64,000 nucleotides of DNA from Cryobacterium frigoriphilum (lineage in GTDB: Bacteria > Actinomycetota > Actinomycetes > Actinomycetales > Microbacteriaceae). The position numbers were made by a program, and so were the translations under genes. Position 1 is the stretch's first letter; the number at the start of each line of letters is the position of its first letter. The DNA lies in contig NZ_SOHE01000013.1 of assembly GCF_004403305.1 (NCBI RefSeq), positions 186,001 through 250,000 of the forward strand. The letters run 5' to 3'. Below are positions 54,101-60,612 of the stretch, in pieces. The notes beneath the pieces are model-generated. The model searched no databases. It was not told the origin of the DNA and saw only the letters and a program-made list of their open reading frames with translations.

Positions 54101-56457
54101 ACGACGGTGACGCCCGCGGTCGACGTGCCGACGCCGTCGCTGATCGTGTAGGTGAACTGCACCTGTTGGGTCAGCGCCGACGAGGCCGTGACGCGCAGCA
54201 CGGTATTGGTCAGAATCTCGACGGAGACCAGGTTGCCGGCGGCGGCCGTGTCGACGGACTGCACGGCGAGCACTCGTCCGGTCGGGGACACATCGTTGTT
54301 CAAGACCGGGATCGAGACGGGTTCGCCGGCGCGCAGATAGGCCGTGTCCTTCACCGCGATGGGAGGCAGTTGCTCCGTGGGGTTCTCCTTCACGTCGACC
54401 CGAATCAGGCCGATGCTCGAGGCTGCCCCGGCGCCGAGGCTATAGGTGAACACATAGCTGCCGGCCTCGCCGATCGTGAAGGCGATGGTTCCGCGGTCAA
54501 GGTTGGCTACGGCGGTCGCTCGCTCGGGCACCTCGTTGACGCTGATCAGGGCCAAGGCGGCGCCCGAGGGCGAGACGTCGTTGGCGAGTGGCTCGATCAG
54601 TACGGTCTCTCCCACGAACGTGGTCGCGAAGTCGGGGGTGCCGACCGGGCCGAGGCTTCCGGCGGCCTTCACGTCGACGGTGAGTACGCCCGTCGCCGTC
54701 AGCAGGCCGTCGGAGATGACGAAGGTCACCTCTTTCAGGCCGAGCTCGGCGGTGCGGCTCTCGAAGGTCACGAAGCCTTCGGGGCCAAACCGTACCCCGT
54801 CACCGCTGGTAGGGCTTGCGGACACCAGGTAGATGTCGTCACCGTCGGGGTCGATCCAGTCCGAGAGCACGTTGTAGCTCACGAGCTGCCCCTGCTCGAC
54901 GCTCACGGCCCCGACCCGTGTCGCCACCGGCGCCTGGTTCTGGTCGAGGGGTCGCATGGTCAGGTTCACGTTCGCTTCCGCGACCGCGCCGCGGCCGTCG
55001 GACACCGTGTAGCGAAAACTGACCGTGCCGGCGACCGTAGCCGAGGGGGTGAACTGCAGGGCGCGGCCGCCGTCAATGAAGTCGAGCTTTCCCTGCGGCT
55101 CCGAGAAGCCGTTCACGTTCACGACGGTCAGCACGTCGCCGTCGGGGTCCGTGTCGTTGGAGAGCACGGGCAGCACGGTGGTCTTTTCGGGACGCACGCC
55201 GAACTCATCGTCGCGGGCGAGTGGCGCGCGGTTCTGCTCGGTGCGCTCCGCGAGGGTGTCCTCGAAGGATTGCTGGGAGGCCTTCTCGTCGCCCTCCTCG
55301 GAGTCCTCTTCTTCGGGCGGCGTGACCTCGTCCCAGTTCTCGACCAGGCGCATGTTCGCGTCGACGAGCCAGACGTTGCCGTTGCTGAGATTGTTGAGCG
55401 CGATGACACTGCGGTTCACGCGAAATTCGAGTACCGAACCCAGGGTCGGCTGTTCGATCGCCTCGACGGTCACCACCGGGTCCGCACCGGTCACCTCGCT
55501 GGCGCAGGCGGAGATATAGCGCTGCGCGCCGGCCCAGGCGCCGTGGGCGCATCCGTTCAACCAGACCGGCGACGACACCGCGGCCGGATCGGTGACGGCC
55601 GCGTCAATCTCGGCCGGCACCTCGATGATGTCGCCGCCGCCGTCGAGTTGCACCTGCAGCAGCGATTCCCCGGTCGCGACGACCGCGAACGTGTTCTCGG
55701 CGCCGGACTGCTGCAGCTTGAGCGGCGTGCCGGAAAGTTCAATCGTGCTGTCGACGGTGCGCAGGGCGTTCGCGTCGGTGTCGAGCACGACGGGTTGCTC
55801 GCCGACTGCCGCTATCTGGTGCTCGCCAAGGTCCGGCAGCGCAGCCTCGACAACGTCACCCCCGAATTCGGCGACGGTGAACAGGGTGTCGGCGACGACG
55901 GAGGTACCGAACACGGCTCCGGTCGCGGAAACCGCAATGTGTCCGCCCTCATCGAGCTCCATGATCGGATCGGTCGTCAGCGGATCGAAGTTCAGTTCGC
56001 CGGCGGCATTGATGGCCCAGACGTCACCCGCGGGTGACATGACCGCGATCGTGTCTCCGCCGTAGACGACCTCTGATCCCGGCGCCACGTCGACACGCTG
56101 CCCGAGGGTCGTGAAGGCCGGGTCGATGCGCTCGAGCGAGCCGACACTGTCATCGATCAGAAAAACATCGTCGCCGTGCTGCAGCACGTCGAAGGCGCTC
56201 GAGGCGGCGTTGACGGAGCCGTTGAGCTCTTCAATCTGCCGGTTCAGCCGACCGGCGAGCAGTTCCTGGCCGTTGGTGACCCAGACGTCCCTGCTCGTGA
56301 GGTCGACATCCGTCACCGGAAAACCCTGGTGCAGCACCGCGAAGCCGAGCGGCACTCCGGCCAAAACCGCGAGCGCGACGACGGATGCCGTGGACTTACG
56401 CCACCGCGACGGCCGCAGGAACGAGGGCGGGTTGAGCCGTGCGGTCCAGGCCCCCAC
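51109..56457 (-). CDS. Giant Ig-like/fibronectin-III surface protein A
   Basis: 1,782 residues. Same plan as protein B: basic RWRKS, membrane helix (STASVVALAVLAGVPLGFAV), propeller-like domain, acidic linker, about ten Ig-like repeats and two FN3 domains (TFTAPASNNSPITGYLISW, WTAPTSNGGSGVTSYNYEW). The C-terminal cap differs: a Cys-rich stretch (RTCPEPQSTYYNPPTN) and a bacterial SH3-like domain (GTIVDAVCRSVRNG, DWFYMRIEDASYDGYFIRA) ending in VADC. The GTG at 56457 is preferred because GGGGGAG precedes it and the same site starts protein B; a frame open to 56496 adds 13 residues from a 15-bp repeat. The SH3-like cap may bind peptidoglycan or a partner. Confidence 0.83.
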   Translation of the reverse strand: MGAWTARLNPPSFLRPSRWRKSTASVVALAVLAGVPLGFAVLHQGFPVTDVDLTSRDVWVTNGQELLAGRLNRQIEELNGSVNAASSAFDVLQHGDDVFLIDDSVGSLERIDPAFTTLGQRVDVAPGSEVVYGGDTIAVMSPAGDVWAINAAGELNFDPLTTDPIMELDEGGHIAVSATGAVFGTSVVADTLFTVAEFGGDVVEAALPDLGEHQIAAVGEQPVVLDTDANALRTVDSTIELSGTPLKLQQSGAENTFAVVATGESLLQVQLDGGGDIIEVPAEIDAAVTDPAAVSSPVWLNGCAHGAWAGAQRYISACASEVTGADPVVTVEAIEQPTLGSVLEFRVNRSVIALNNLSNGNVWLVDANMRLVENWDEVTPPEEEDSEEGDEKASQQSFEDTLAERTEQNRAPLARDDEFGVRPEKTTVLPVLSNDTDPDGDVLTVVNVNGFSEPQGKLDFIDGGRALQFTPSATVAGTVSFRYTVSDGRGAVAEANVNLTMRPLDQNQAPVATRVGAVSVEQGQLVSYNVLSDWIDPDGDDIYLVSASPTSGDGVRFGPEGFVTFESRTAELGLKEVTFVISDGLLTATGVLTVDVKAAGSLGPVGTPDFATTFVGETVLIEPLANDVSPSGAALALISVNEVPERATAVANLDRGTIAFTIGEAGSYVFTYSLGAGAASSIGLIRVDVKENPTEQLPPIAVKDTAYLRAGEPVSIPVLNNDVSPTGRVLAVQSVDTAAAGNLVSVEILTNTVLRVTASSALTQQVQFTYTISDGVGTSTAGVTVVPVPPLIKHQPPVAVDDAVNVRAGDIVSVAVMDNDYHPDSATMTLVPDLTDTSNAGGLAFVTDTEVRYQAPNNPGSYSVVYTITDAFQETATATVRFTVMAPDAAGNRAPTPVPLTMRTFADSTIRVQVPLDGIDPDGDSVYLTDVTSAPALGRIVEQGSDYFIYEAYPGTAGTDEFTYEVQDTFGATAAGTVRIGVIPRPVVLLPPIAVDDSIEMKPGRTASIPVVLNDSDPNGYALALSEQLPEVDPGITATVKGSRIIVDAPEAEGTFTLRYEITNGNGGAATAFVQINVTNDAKTLPPTAIDHIIEPTDVLGTEGQSAATVAVSVREGAENPGGLIEDLVVSLEGPNAASGAIDANGVVTVTPSNQRQAIAYRLTNELDELSATAFIIVPARPDADEAEKPEEEQAFPPPFLRAMPEQLVDMNGILGWNVADIVEVPSGRPAVLLNATATNSDGTPAASGADTLSYVAAPDYRGPASVTFLVTDGSDAADPLGNQATLTIAITVGDANFEDTAPTFTPPNVTIEAGETAVVTNLRSSSGHPNAEIVQQLSYGSLGGSSAAVAASLSAANLTISAPLGTQPGTEATLTFTVTYKEFTIPGSVQVTVVSSTRALPQAVDDCGPNCAGIETLPSQTVAISVLDNDYNPFQADGTPLAVIDAAIEQDVSGGTASVSFTSSGVSIRTGPNATGTLTAVYRVQDATKDPNREVQGRITLVIRNVPDAPNRPTATPGDTDATVTFTAPASNNSPITGYLISWNGGSQPVSGAGTHTIRNLSNGTGYAFSVTATNAIGDSAASSPSAAVTPYGVPGAPASATLSAPGQGTGALVLNWTAPTSNGGSGVTSYNYEWLQGGPAGTTSTPATSDTETGSTGTAYQYRVQACNARACGAWQSSNVATPQAIPIPPPWTPTNSATVTQRTCPEPQSTYYNPPTNDAQGCTMNPRGYLEAGTIVDAVCRSVRNGQDWFYMRIEDASYDGYFIRAAHTNRGGTSVADC
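56219..56345 (-). repeat. 127-bp block identical to 50627-50753 (N-terminal region of giant protein A)
   Basis: Partner of the block in giant gene B. The two are identical at every base. Confidence 0.9.
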
Positions 56458-56468
56458 CGTTGCTCCCC

Positions 56469-56498
56469 CGCTCGACTGCACCCCGCTCGACTGCACCC
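56469..56498. repeat. Two tandem 15-bp units before the start of giant gene A
   Basis: CGCTCGACTGCACCC twice, directly upstream of the ribosome site. In giant gene B the equivalent repeat lies just inside the coding region. Confidence 0.85.
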
Positions 56499-56523
56499 CG
56501 TTCGAGGGTACAAAAGTATTGCT

Positions 56524-56604
56524 CTACGGTAACACGAGCACGTGCCCGGTCACCGTGAGCACGAGGGCGCCCGAAACGGGTGAGCGCTACGGCCGTTACC
56601 GTAG
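56524..56604 (-). promoter_or_regulatory. Promoter region of giant gene A with an inverted repeat
   Basis: CTACGGTAAC (56524-56533) and GTTACCGTAG (56595-56604) are perfect 10-bp inverted repeats 61 bases apart. The right copy also forms a small hairpin GCTACGG-CCGTTA-CCGTAGC. TACCGT on the minus strand (56531-56526) could be a -10 box. The site lies between the gene for an FHA/DNA-binding-type protein and the giant genes. Confidence 0.4.
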
Positions 56605-56665
56605 CGGCCACCCATGTCGGGCGCGGTCATCACCGTCCATGTTGTCGCGGCGGCGAGTATGCCGA

Positions 56666-57361
56666 TCAGGGCGTCGGCGCCCCGTCGAGCAGGTCGACGT
56701 CGTCGGCGCTCACCAGGTGAGTCGCGACCGCGTATTCCACGAGGCGCGCCCGGCGATTGACGGCGAGCTTGCCGCGGCCGCCGCGCAGTCCGTCAACCCC
56801 GAGCTTGTCGAGCTTGTCGCAGACGTTGTCGAGCTTGCGGTTGAAGGTCGTGCTGTTCCAGCCGAGCCTGGCCGCGGCCTCGGCCGAGGTCGGAATGGTT
56901 CCCCGCCCGGGAACCGTCTGCCGCAGCACCTGCTCCGCGAGCGCCACGACGAGCAGGCGTTGGCTGGTCGTGAGGGCCACCGGCAGAATCGTCGTCGAGC
57001 CGTCGGGCTGCGTCGCCGAGACCGACGTGTTGAAGTAGTCCTCTTCGGCGTGGATCGTAAAGTCGTAGTTCGTCGAACCGGCGGTGAACGAGACACGCAT
57101 CCGCTGAAAGACGATCGGCAGTTTGGCACCGGGGGCGAGCCAGGCCTGTACGGCACCCGTCGCATCCGTCACCGTGGCCGAGAGCAGATTGCCCACATTC
57201 GCGATCCACCACATGCCGAAGTCCTCGTAGAGCCGCAAAAAGGTGCGGTGCAGGTAGGGGTTGTCGTCGATGGACAGATCGGACTCCCGCCCGATCGAGA
57301 AGTCGGAACCGGGCGGGGTCGTGTACCACTCGCCGCAGAACTCGATTCTGAGGGGCTTCAT
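56666..57361 (-). CDS. FHA-like protein with a helical, DNA-binding-type C-terminal domain
   Basis: 231 residues. The first 75 residues resemble an FHA domain (DFSIGRESDLSIDDNPYLHR, RLYEDFGMWWIANVG) though the usual Ser-x-x-His and Asn-Gly are altered. After a middle beta region, the C-terminal 90 residues are helical: SQRLLVVALAEQVLRQTVPG, IPTSAEAAARLGWNSTTFNR and KLDNVCDKLDKLGVDGLRGG, which look like a winged-helix or helix-turn-helix. This combination suggests a regulator that reads phosphorylation and acts on DNA or RNA. It lies 13 bases after the kinase gene and 208 bases before the giant gene start. Confidence 0.75.
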   Translation of the reverse strand: MKPLRIEFCGEWYTTPPGSDFSIGRESDLSIDDNPYLHRTFLRLYEDFGMWWIANVGNLLSATVTDATGAVQAWLAPGAKLPIVFQRMRVSFTAGSTNYDFTIHAEEDYFNTSVSATQPDGSTTILPVALTTSQRLLVVALAEQVLRQTVPGRGTIPTSAEAAARLGWNSTTFNRKLDNVCDKLDKLGVDGLRGGRGKLAVNRRARLVEYAVATHLVSADDVDLLDGAPTP

Positions 57362-57374
57362 GCGAAGTCAATCA

Positions 57375-59141
57375 TCACTGGTTGCAGGCCTGCTCGGCCT
57401 CGCTGAGCTTGCCGTCGCTGCGTTGCAGGTACACGTCGATGCAGACCCGTGCGCCCGGTGTCACACCCTCGATCACGATGGTGTCGGTCTTGCTCAGCTG
57501 CGGTTGGGTGGGGGTCTCGGCACGGGCCCAGCGGTAGACATCGGTGTCTTCGGGGTCGGGGTTGCTGACCGTGAAGGTGACGATCGTTCCGTCGACGGAT
57601 GTCTCCACCCCCTGAAGCGTCGGCGCCGGCACGGCGCCTCCCGCACTCGCGCCTCCGCCCTGGGCCGTGGTCGGCCGTGCCGAGGGGGTGATGTCTGACT
57701 CGGGACTCCCCACGATGGCGACCGCGGCAACGACACCGGCGAGCACGGCGATGCCAGCGCCGATCGCGATTGCTCGCGCCAGAGCGCGCGGGCGACGAGC
57801 GGGCGAGCTCTCGACGTCGGCCGCCGCGGTGTCGGGGACAACGGATGCGGGACGTCGCGGCCGCACCACGGTCTGCTCGCGCGCACTCGAACGCACAACC
57901 GTGCCCTCGGCGACAGCAGAAGCGACAGCGGAGTCGGCGGTGGGTTCAGCGGCGACAACCGTCTCGAGCACGTCCCTCTCGTTCAGGGTGGTGCCCGACC
58001 CGCGCACGGTGCTGTCGGTATGGGAGCGATCGGCGAGAACTCCGTCGGGAACGGTGCCCGTGTCATCCGTTCCGACAGCCGGCGCGGCAGCCGGCGTGGC
58101 AGCCGGCACCGCAGCCGGTACCGGGGCCTGCGCGGCGATCGTGACCACGGTGCGGGCGCGGGTTTCGGCTTCCTCGGGGGTCGCTGCGGCCTTCTCGGCC
58201 TGTTGCACGCGCAGGTTCGGCACCTCGATGCCGGTCGGCGACAGCCGCAGTTCAAGCTCGACCCGCTGCAGCGCCCTGGCGAAGTCGACCGCCGTGGCGT
58301 ACCGGTTCTCACGATCGGTCGCCATGCCCTTCTGCAGCACATGGGTCAGCGAACGCGGCATGTCCGGGCGGTCAATCGGGGTGATGGCGCCGTGCTCGAT
58401 GCGGCCGATCAGGTCGAGAGTGCCGTTGGATCGTCCGCGGATCTCGAACGGAGTGCGGCCCGCCAGCAGGGTGTGAATGGTCGCGGCGAGCGAGAAGACG
58501 TCGCTGCGCACATCCGCTTTCGGATCGTCGTCGAACATTTCGGGCGGCGACCACGGCACGCTCATGCCCACGGCCTGGCTTTCGCTCGTGGCCGAGGTGT
58601 CGCTCGGGCGCCCGCCGGTCACGCCCGTGATGGTCTGCACGGGAAGTTCGTCATCAAGCGTCGACGAAATGCCGAAGTCGGTCAGTGCCGGCCAGCCGAA
58701 GTCGTTGGTGAGCACGTTGGCGGGTTTGATGTCCCGGTGCAGAATTCCCGCGCTGTGCGCCGTCGCGACCGCTCCGGCGAGCCGCACCCCGATACGCAGA
58801 GCGTCTTCGATCGAGAATGGCTCGCGCTTGTACTGCTCGGCCAGGCTCGGCCCCGGGCAGTACTCCATGACGAAGTAGGGGCGCAGGTCGCTCGCGACGT
58901 CGGCGTGGTAGATGGTGACGATGTACGGATGCGTCGACAGCTGCGCCATGAGATTGGCCTCGGCGACGAACTGGGCCCGGGTGGATTCGCCGAGCTGCTC
59001 GGTCAGCAGCACCTTCACGGCCACCCGCCGACGCGGCAGACGTTGCTCGTAGAGAAAAACGTCGGAGAAGCCGCCGGAACCGAGCGGCTTGATGTACGTG
59101 TATCCGGGAAGTTCGGGGGGAACCGACGTGCTGCGGCGCAT
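57375..59141 (-). CDS. Membrane Ser/Thr protein kinase
   Basis: 588 residues. The cytoplasmic kinase domain (about residues 10-290) is intact: IKPLGSGGFSDVFLYEQ, VAVKVLL with the catalytic Lys, LHRDIKPANVLTND, LTDFGISS, and WSPPEMFDDDPKADVRSDVFS. The activation loop is rich in Ser and Thr, so it can autophosphorylate. An Ala/Pro/Thr-rich linker (with a 12-bp DNA repeat at 58076-58123) leads to one membrane helix near residue 470 (IAIGAGIAVLAGVVAAVAIV) and an external FN3-like domain with two Cys (RVCIDVYLQ...EQACNQ). There are no PASTA repeats. It is six bases after the FHA gene. It probably phosphorylates Thr sites read by the three FHA proteins and is reversed by the PP2C phosphatase. Confidence 0.9.
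   Translation of the reverse strand: MRRSTSVPPELPGYTYIKPLGSGGFSDVFLYEQRLPRRRVAVKVLLTEQLGESTRAQFVAEANLMAQLSTHPYIVTIYHADVASDLRPYFVMEYCPGPSLAEQYKREPFSIEDALRIGVRLAGAVATAHSAGILHRDIKPANVLTNDFGWPALTDFGISSTLDDELPVQTITGVTGGRPSDTSATSESQAVGMSVPWSPPEMFDDDPKADVRSDVFSLAATIHTLLAGRTPFEIRGRSNGTLDLIGRIEHGAITPIDRPDMPRSLTHVLQKGMATDRENRYATAVDFARALQRVELELRLSPTGIEVPNLRVQQAEKAAATPEEAETRARTVVTIAAQAPVPAAVPAATPAAAPAVGTDDTGTVPDGVLADRSHTDSTVRGSGTTLNERDVLETVVAAEPTADSAVASAVAEGTVVRSSAREQTVVRPRRPASVVPDTAAADVESSPARRPRALARAIAIGAGIAVLAGVVAAVAIVGSPESDITPSARPTTAQGGGASAGGAVPAPTLQGVETSVDGTIVTFTVSNPDPEDTDVYRWARAETPTQPQLSKTDTIVIEGVTPGARVCIDVYLQRSDGKLSEAEQACNQ
58076..58123 (-). repeat. Four 12-bp units in the kinase linker
   Basis: CAGCCGGCGCGG-type units encode A-P/V-A-A repeats between the kinase domain and the membrane helix. 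Confidence 0.8.
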
Positions 59142-59147
59142 GTGTTC

Positions 59148-60611
59148 CTAGTCCTCGGCTGCCGTTTTCGAGGCTGCCGTTTTCGAGACTGCCGTTTTCG
59201 AGACTGCCGTTTTCGAGACTGCCGTTTTCGAGACTGCCGTTTTCGAGGCAGCCTCGTCGTCGCACACCGTGATCGTGATGTCACTGCCGAGATCGACGAT
59301 CGTGCCCACGATGATCGCGGTCGGCTCACCCTGCCGCAGGCGTTGCGGCGCGGTGCCCGGCAGCACGATCATGATGCCGTTACGGGAGTGCAGATCGGTG
59401 ACGACCACGGTGTCCCCCTCGAGGGCGAACCGGGCGTGGTTGCGAGAGATGTCCTGATCACCGGCGCCGATGCTGATGAGCTTGGGGATCTCGCCGCCGA
59501 GCACCTGGCTCACGCTCGGTGCCCGGCCCAGCAGCAGAGGCTGCCTCAGAGTCTCGTGCGCGCCGTTTGGCAGCAGCAGGTAGATCGTGCTCGCCACCGA
59601 TTCGTGCGCGATCGGTGCTCGGCGCTCCAGCCGGCGAGAGTCGCGCAGCTTGCGGATGTCACCGCTCATGACGGTCAGTCCGTCGTGGTCTCCCGCTTCG
59701 CTGCTGTCGGTGTCACCGGCACCCGCCGCCGGGCCTGGCCCGTCGTTTTCGTCGGCATCCCGCACGGCGGCCTGTTCGACGCCGCGCATCATCGTGGCCC
59801 CAAACAGGTGATCGTATTCCGATGCTCCGGCGACGACGGATGCCTGTGGCCGGTCGGTCGCCGGTGGTACGGCTGCCGGTGGTACGGCCAGCGCTACCGC
59901 AGGCGGAAACTCGATCATCGTGCTTTCCACGAGTGTCGTCTCGTTGACGGGAGGTTCGGCGGGCGGCTCGGCGGGTGCGATCACCGGCGCCACCGGCGCC
60001 ACCTGCGCCACCGGCGCTGCTGTGGACGCTGCAGTCGCTGTGGCATTAGCCGTAAACGTGCCCGTCAGGTTGCCACTCCAGGCGGTTCCGGCTACCAGAG
60101 GAAGGCTCGAAGCAGGCGGCAGGCGCTCGGGACCGGCGGGGCCACACGCGATCGAGAAGGCCGTGGCGCCCGTGAAGGATTGTTCGACCCACGTCGATAC
60201 TCCGCGGCCGGAGATTTCGGTCGTTTCGACGCCGGCGCGCACCGTGAGGGTCACGTCTCCCCGCACGATGGCACGCAGGGCGGCACTGTCGTGAGCGCCC
60301 GTCCAGGTCAGCAGCACGAACGGCGGCGTCTCGAACAGGCCGTTGCGGGTCAGCACCCCGAGCAGGCTCTCGGCCGGATCGCCGTGGTGCAGGTTCTCCC
60401 ACACCGACTGCGCGGTGAGCGCCGGCACGGCACGGGAGGACGTGAGGTTCAGAACGACGAGACGGTCGACATCCGTCGCCGCGAGCCATGCGCCCGCCAG
60501 GCCCGGTTCGTAGTTCAGGCCTGGTTCGTAGTTCAGGCCTGGTTCGTAGTTCAGGCCCGGTTCATTGTTCAGGCCCGGTTCGTCGTTCAGGCCTGGTTCG
60601 CCGCTGAGCAT
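59148..60611 (-). CDS. FHA-domain protein with repeat arrays at both ends
   Basis: 487 residues. Residues 5-38 are six E-P-G-L-N-Y units, encoded by an 18-bp repeat. A folded domain of unknown type follows (AGAWLAATDVDRLVVLNLTS to FTGATAFSIACGPAGP), then a long Ala/Pro linker. The FHA domain is at about residues 355-455 (LLLGRAPSVSQ, ISRNHARFALEGDTVVVTDL, SRNGIMIVLPG) and binds phosphothreonine. The last 35 residues are six S-K-T-A units from a 15-bp repeat, which also give Ser/Thr targets. It lies between the PP2C gene (one base away) and the kinase gene (six bases away). Confidence 0.86.
   Translation of the reverse strand: MLSGEPGLNDEPGLNNEPGLNYEPGLNYEPGLNYEPGLAGAWLAATDVDRLVVLNLTSSRAVPALTAQSVWENLHHGDPAESLLGVLTRNGLFETPPFVLLTWTGAHDSAALRAIVRGDVTLTVRAGVETTEISGRGVSTWVEQSFTGATAFSIACGPAGPERLPPASSLPLVAGTAWSGNLTGTFTANATATAASTAAPVAQVAPVAPVIAPAEPPAEPPVNETTLVESTMIEFPPAVALAVPPAAVPPATDRPQASVVAGASEYDHLFGATMMRGVEQAAVRDADENDGPGPAAGAGDTDSSEAGDHDGLTVMSGDIRKLRDSRRLERRAPIAHESVASTIYLLLPNGAHETLRQPLLLGRAPSVSQVLGGEIPKLISIGAGDQDISRNHARFALEGDTVVVTDLHSRNGIMIVLPGTAPQRLRQGEPTAIIVGTIVDLGSDITITVCDDEAASKTAVSKTAVSKTAVSKTAVSKTAASKTAAED
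59158..59247 (-). repeat. Six tandem 15-bp units at the 3' end of the FHA gene
   Basis: GCTGCCGTTTTCGAG or ACTGCCGTTTTCGAG, six copies, encoding S-K-T-A-A/V; the array stops four codons before the stop. Confidence 0.95.
60498..60605 (-). repeat. Six tandem 18-bp units at the 5' end of the FHA gene
   Basis: CAGGCCTGGTTCGTAGTT-type units, six copies, encoding E-P-G-L-N-Y/N/D immediately after the start codon. Confidence 0.95.
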
Positions 60612-60612
60612 G

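Noticed and set aside
51787..56037. Long open frame on the plus strand opposite giant gene A
   Set aside because: Same reason; a shadow of the real gene without start signals or recognisable domains.
45457..56457. RTX/cadherin-type adhesin with type I secretion
   Set aside because: The repeats share the NDxDPDGD look of such adhesins, but there is no GGxGxD nonapeptide block, no type I secretion genes, and the N-terminus has a membrane anchor.
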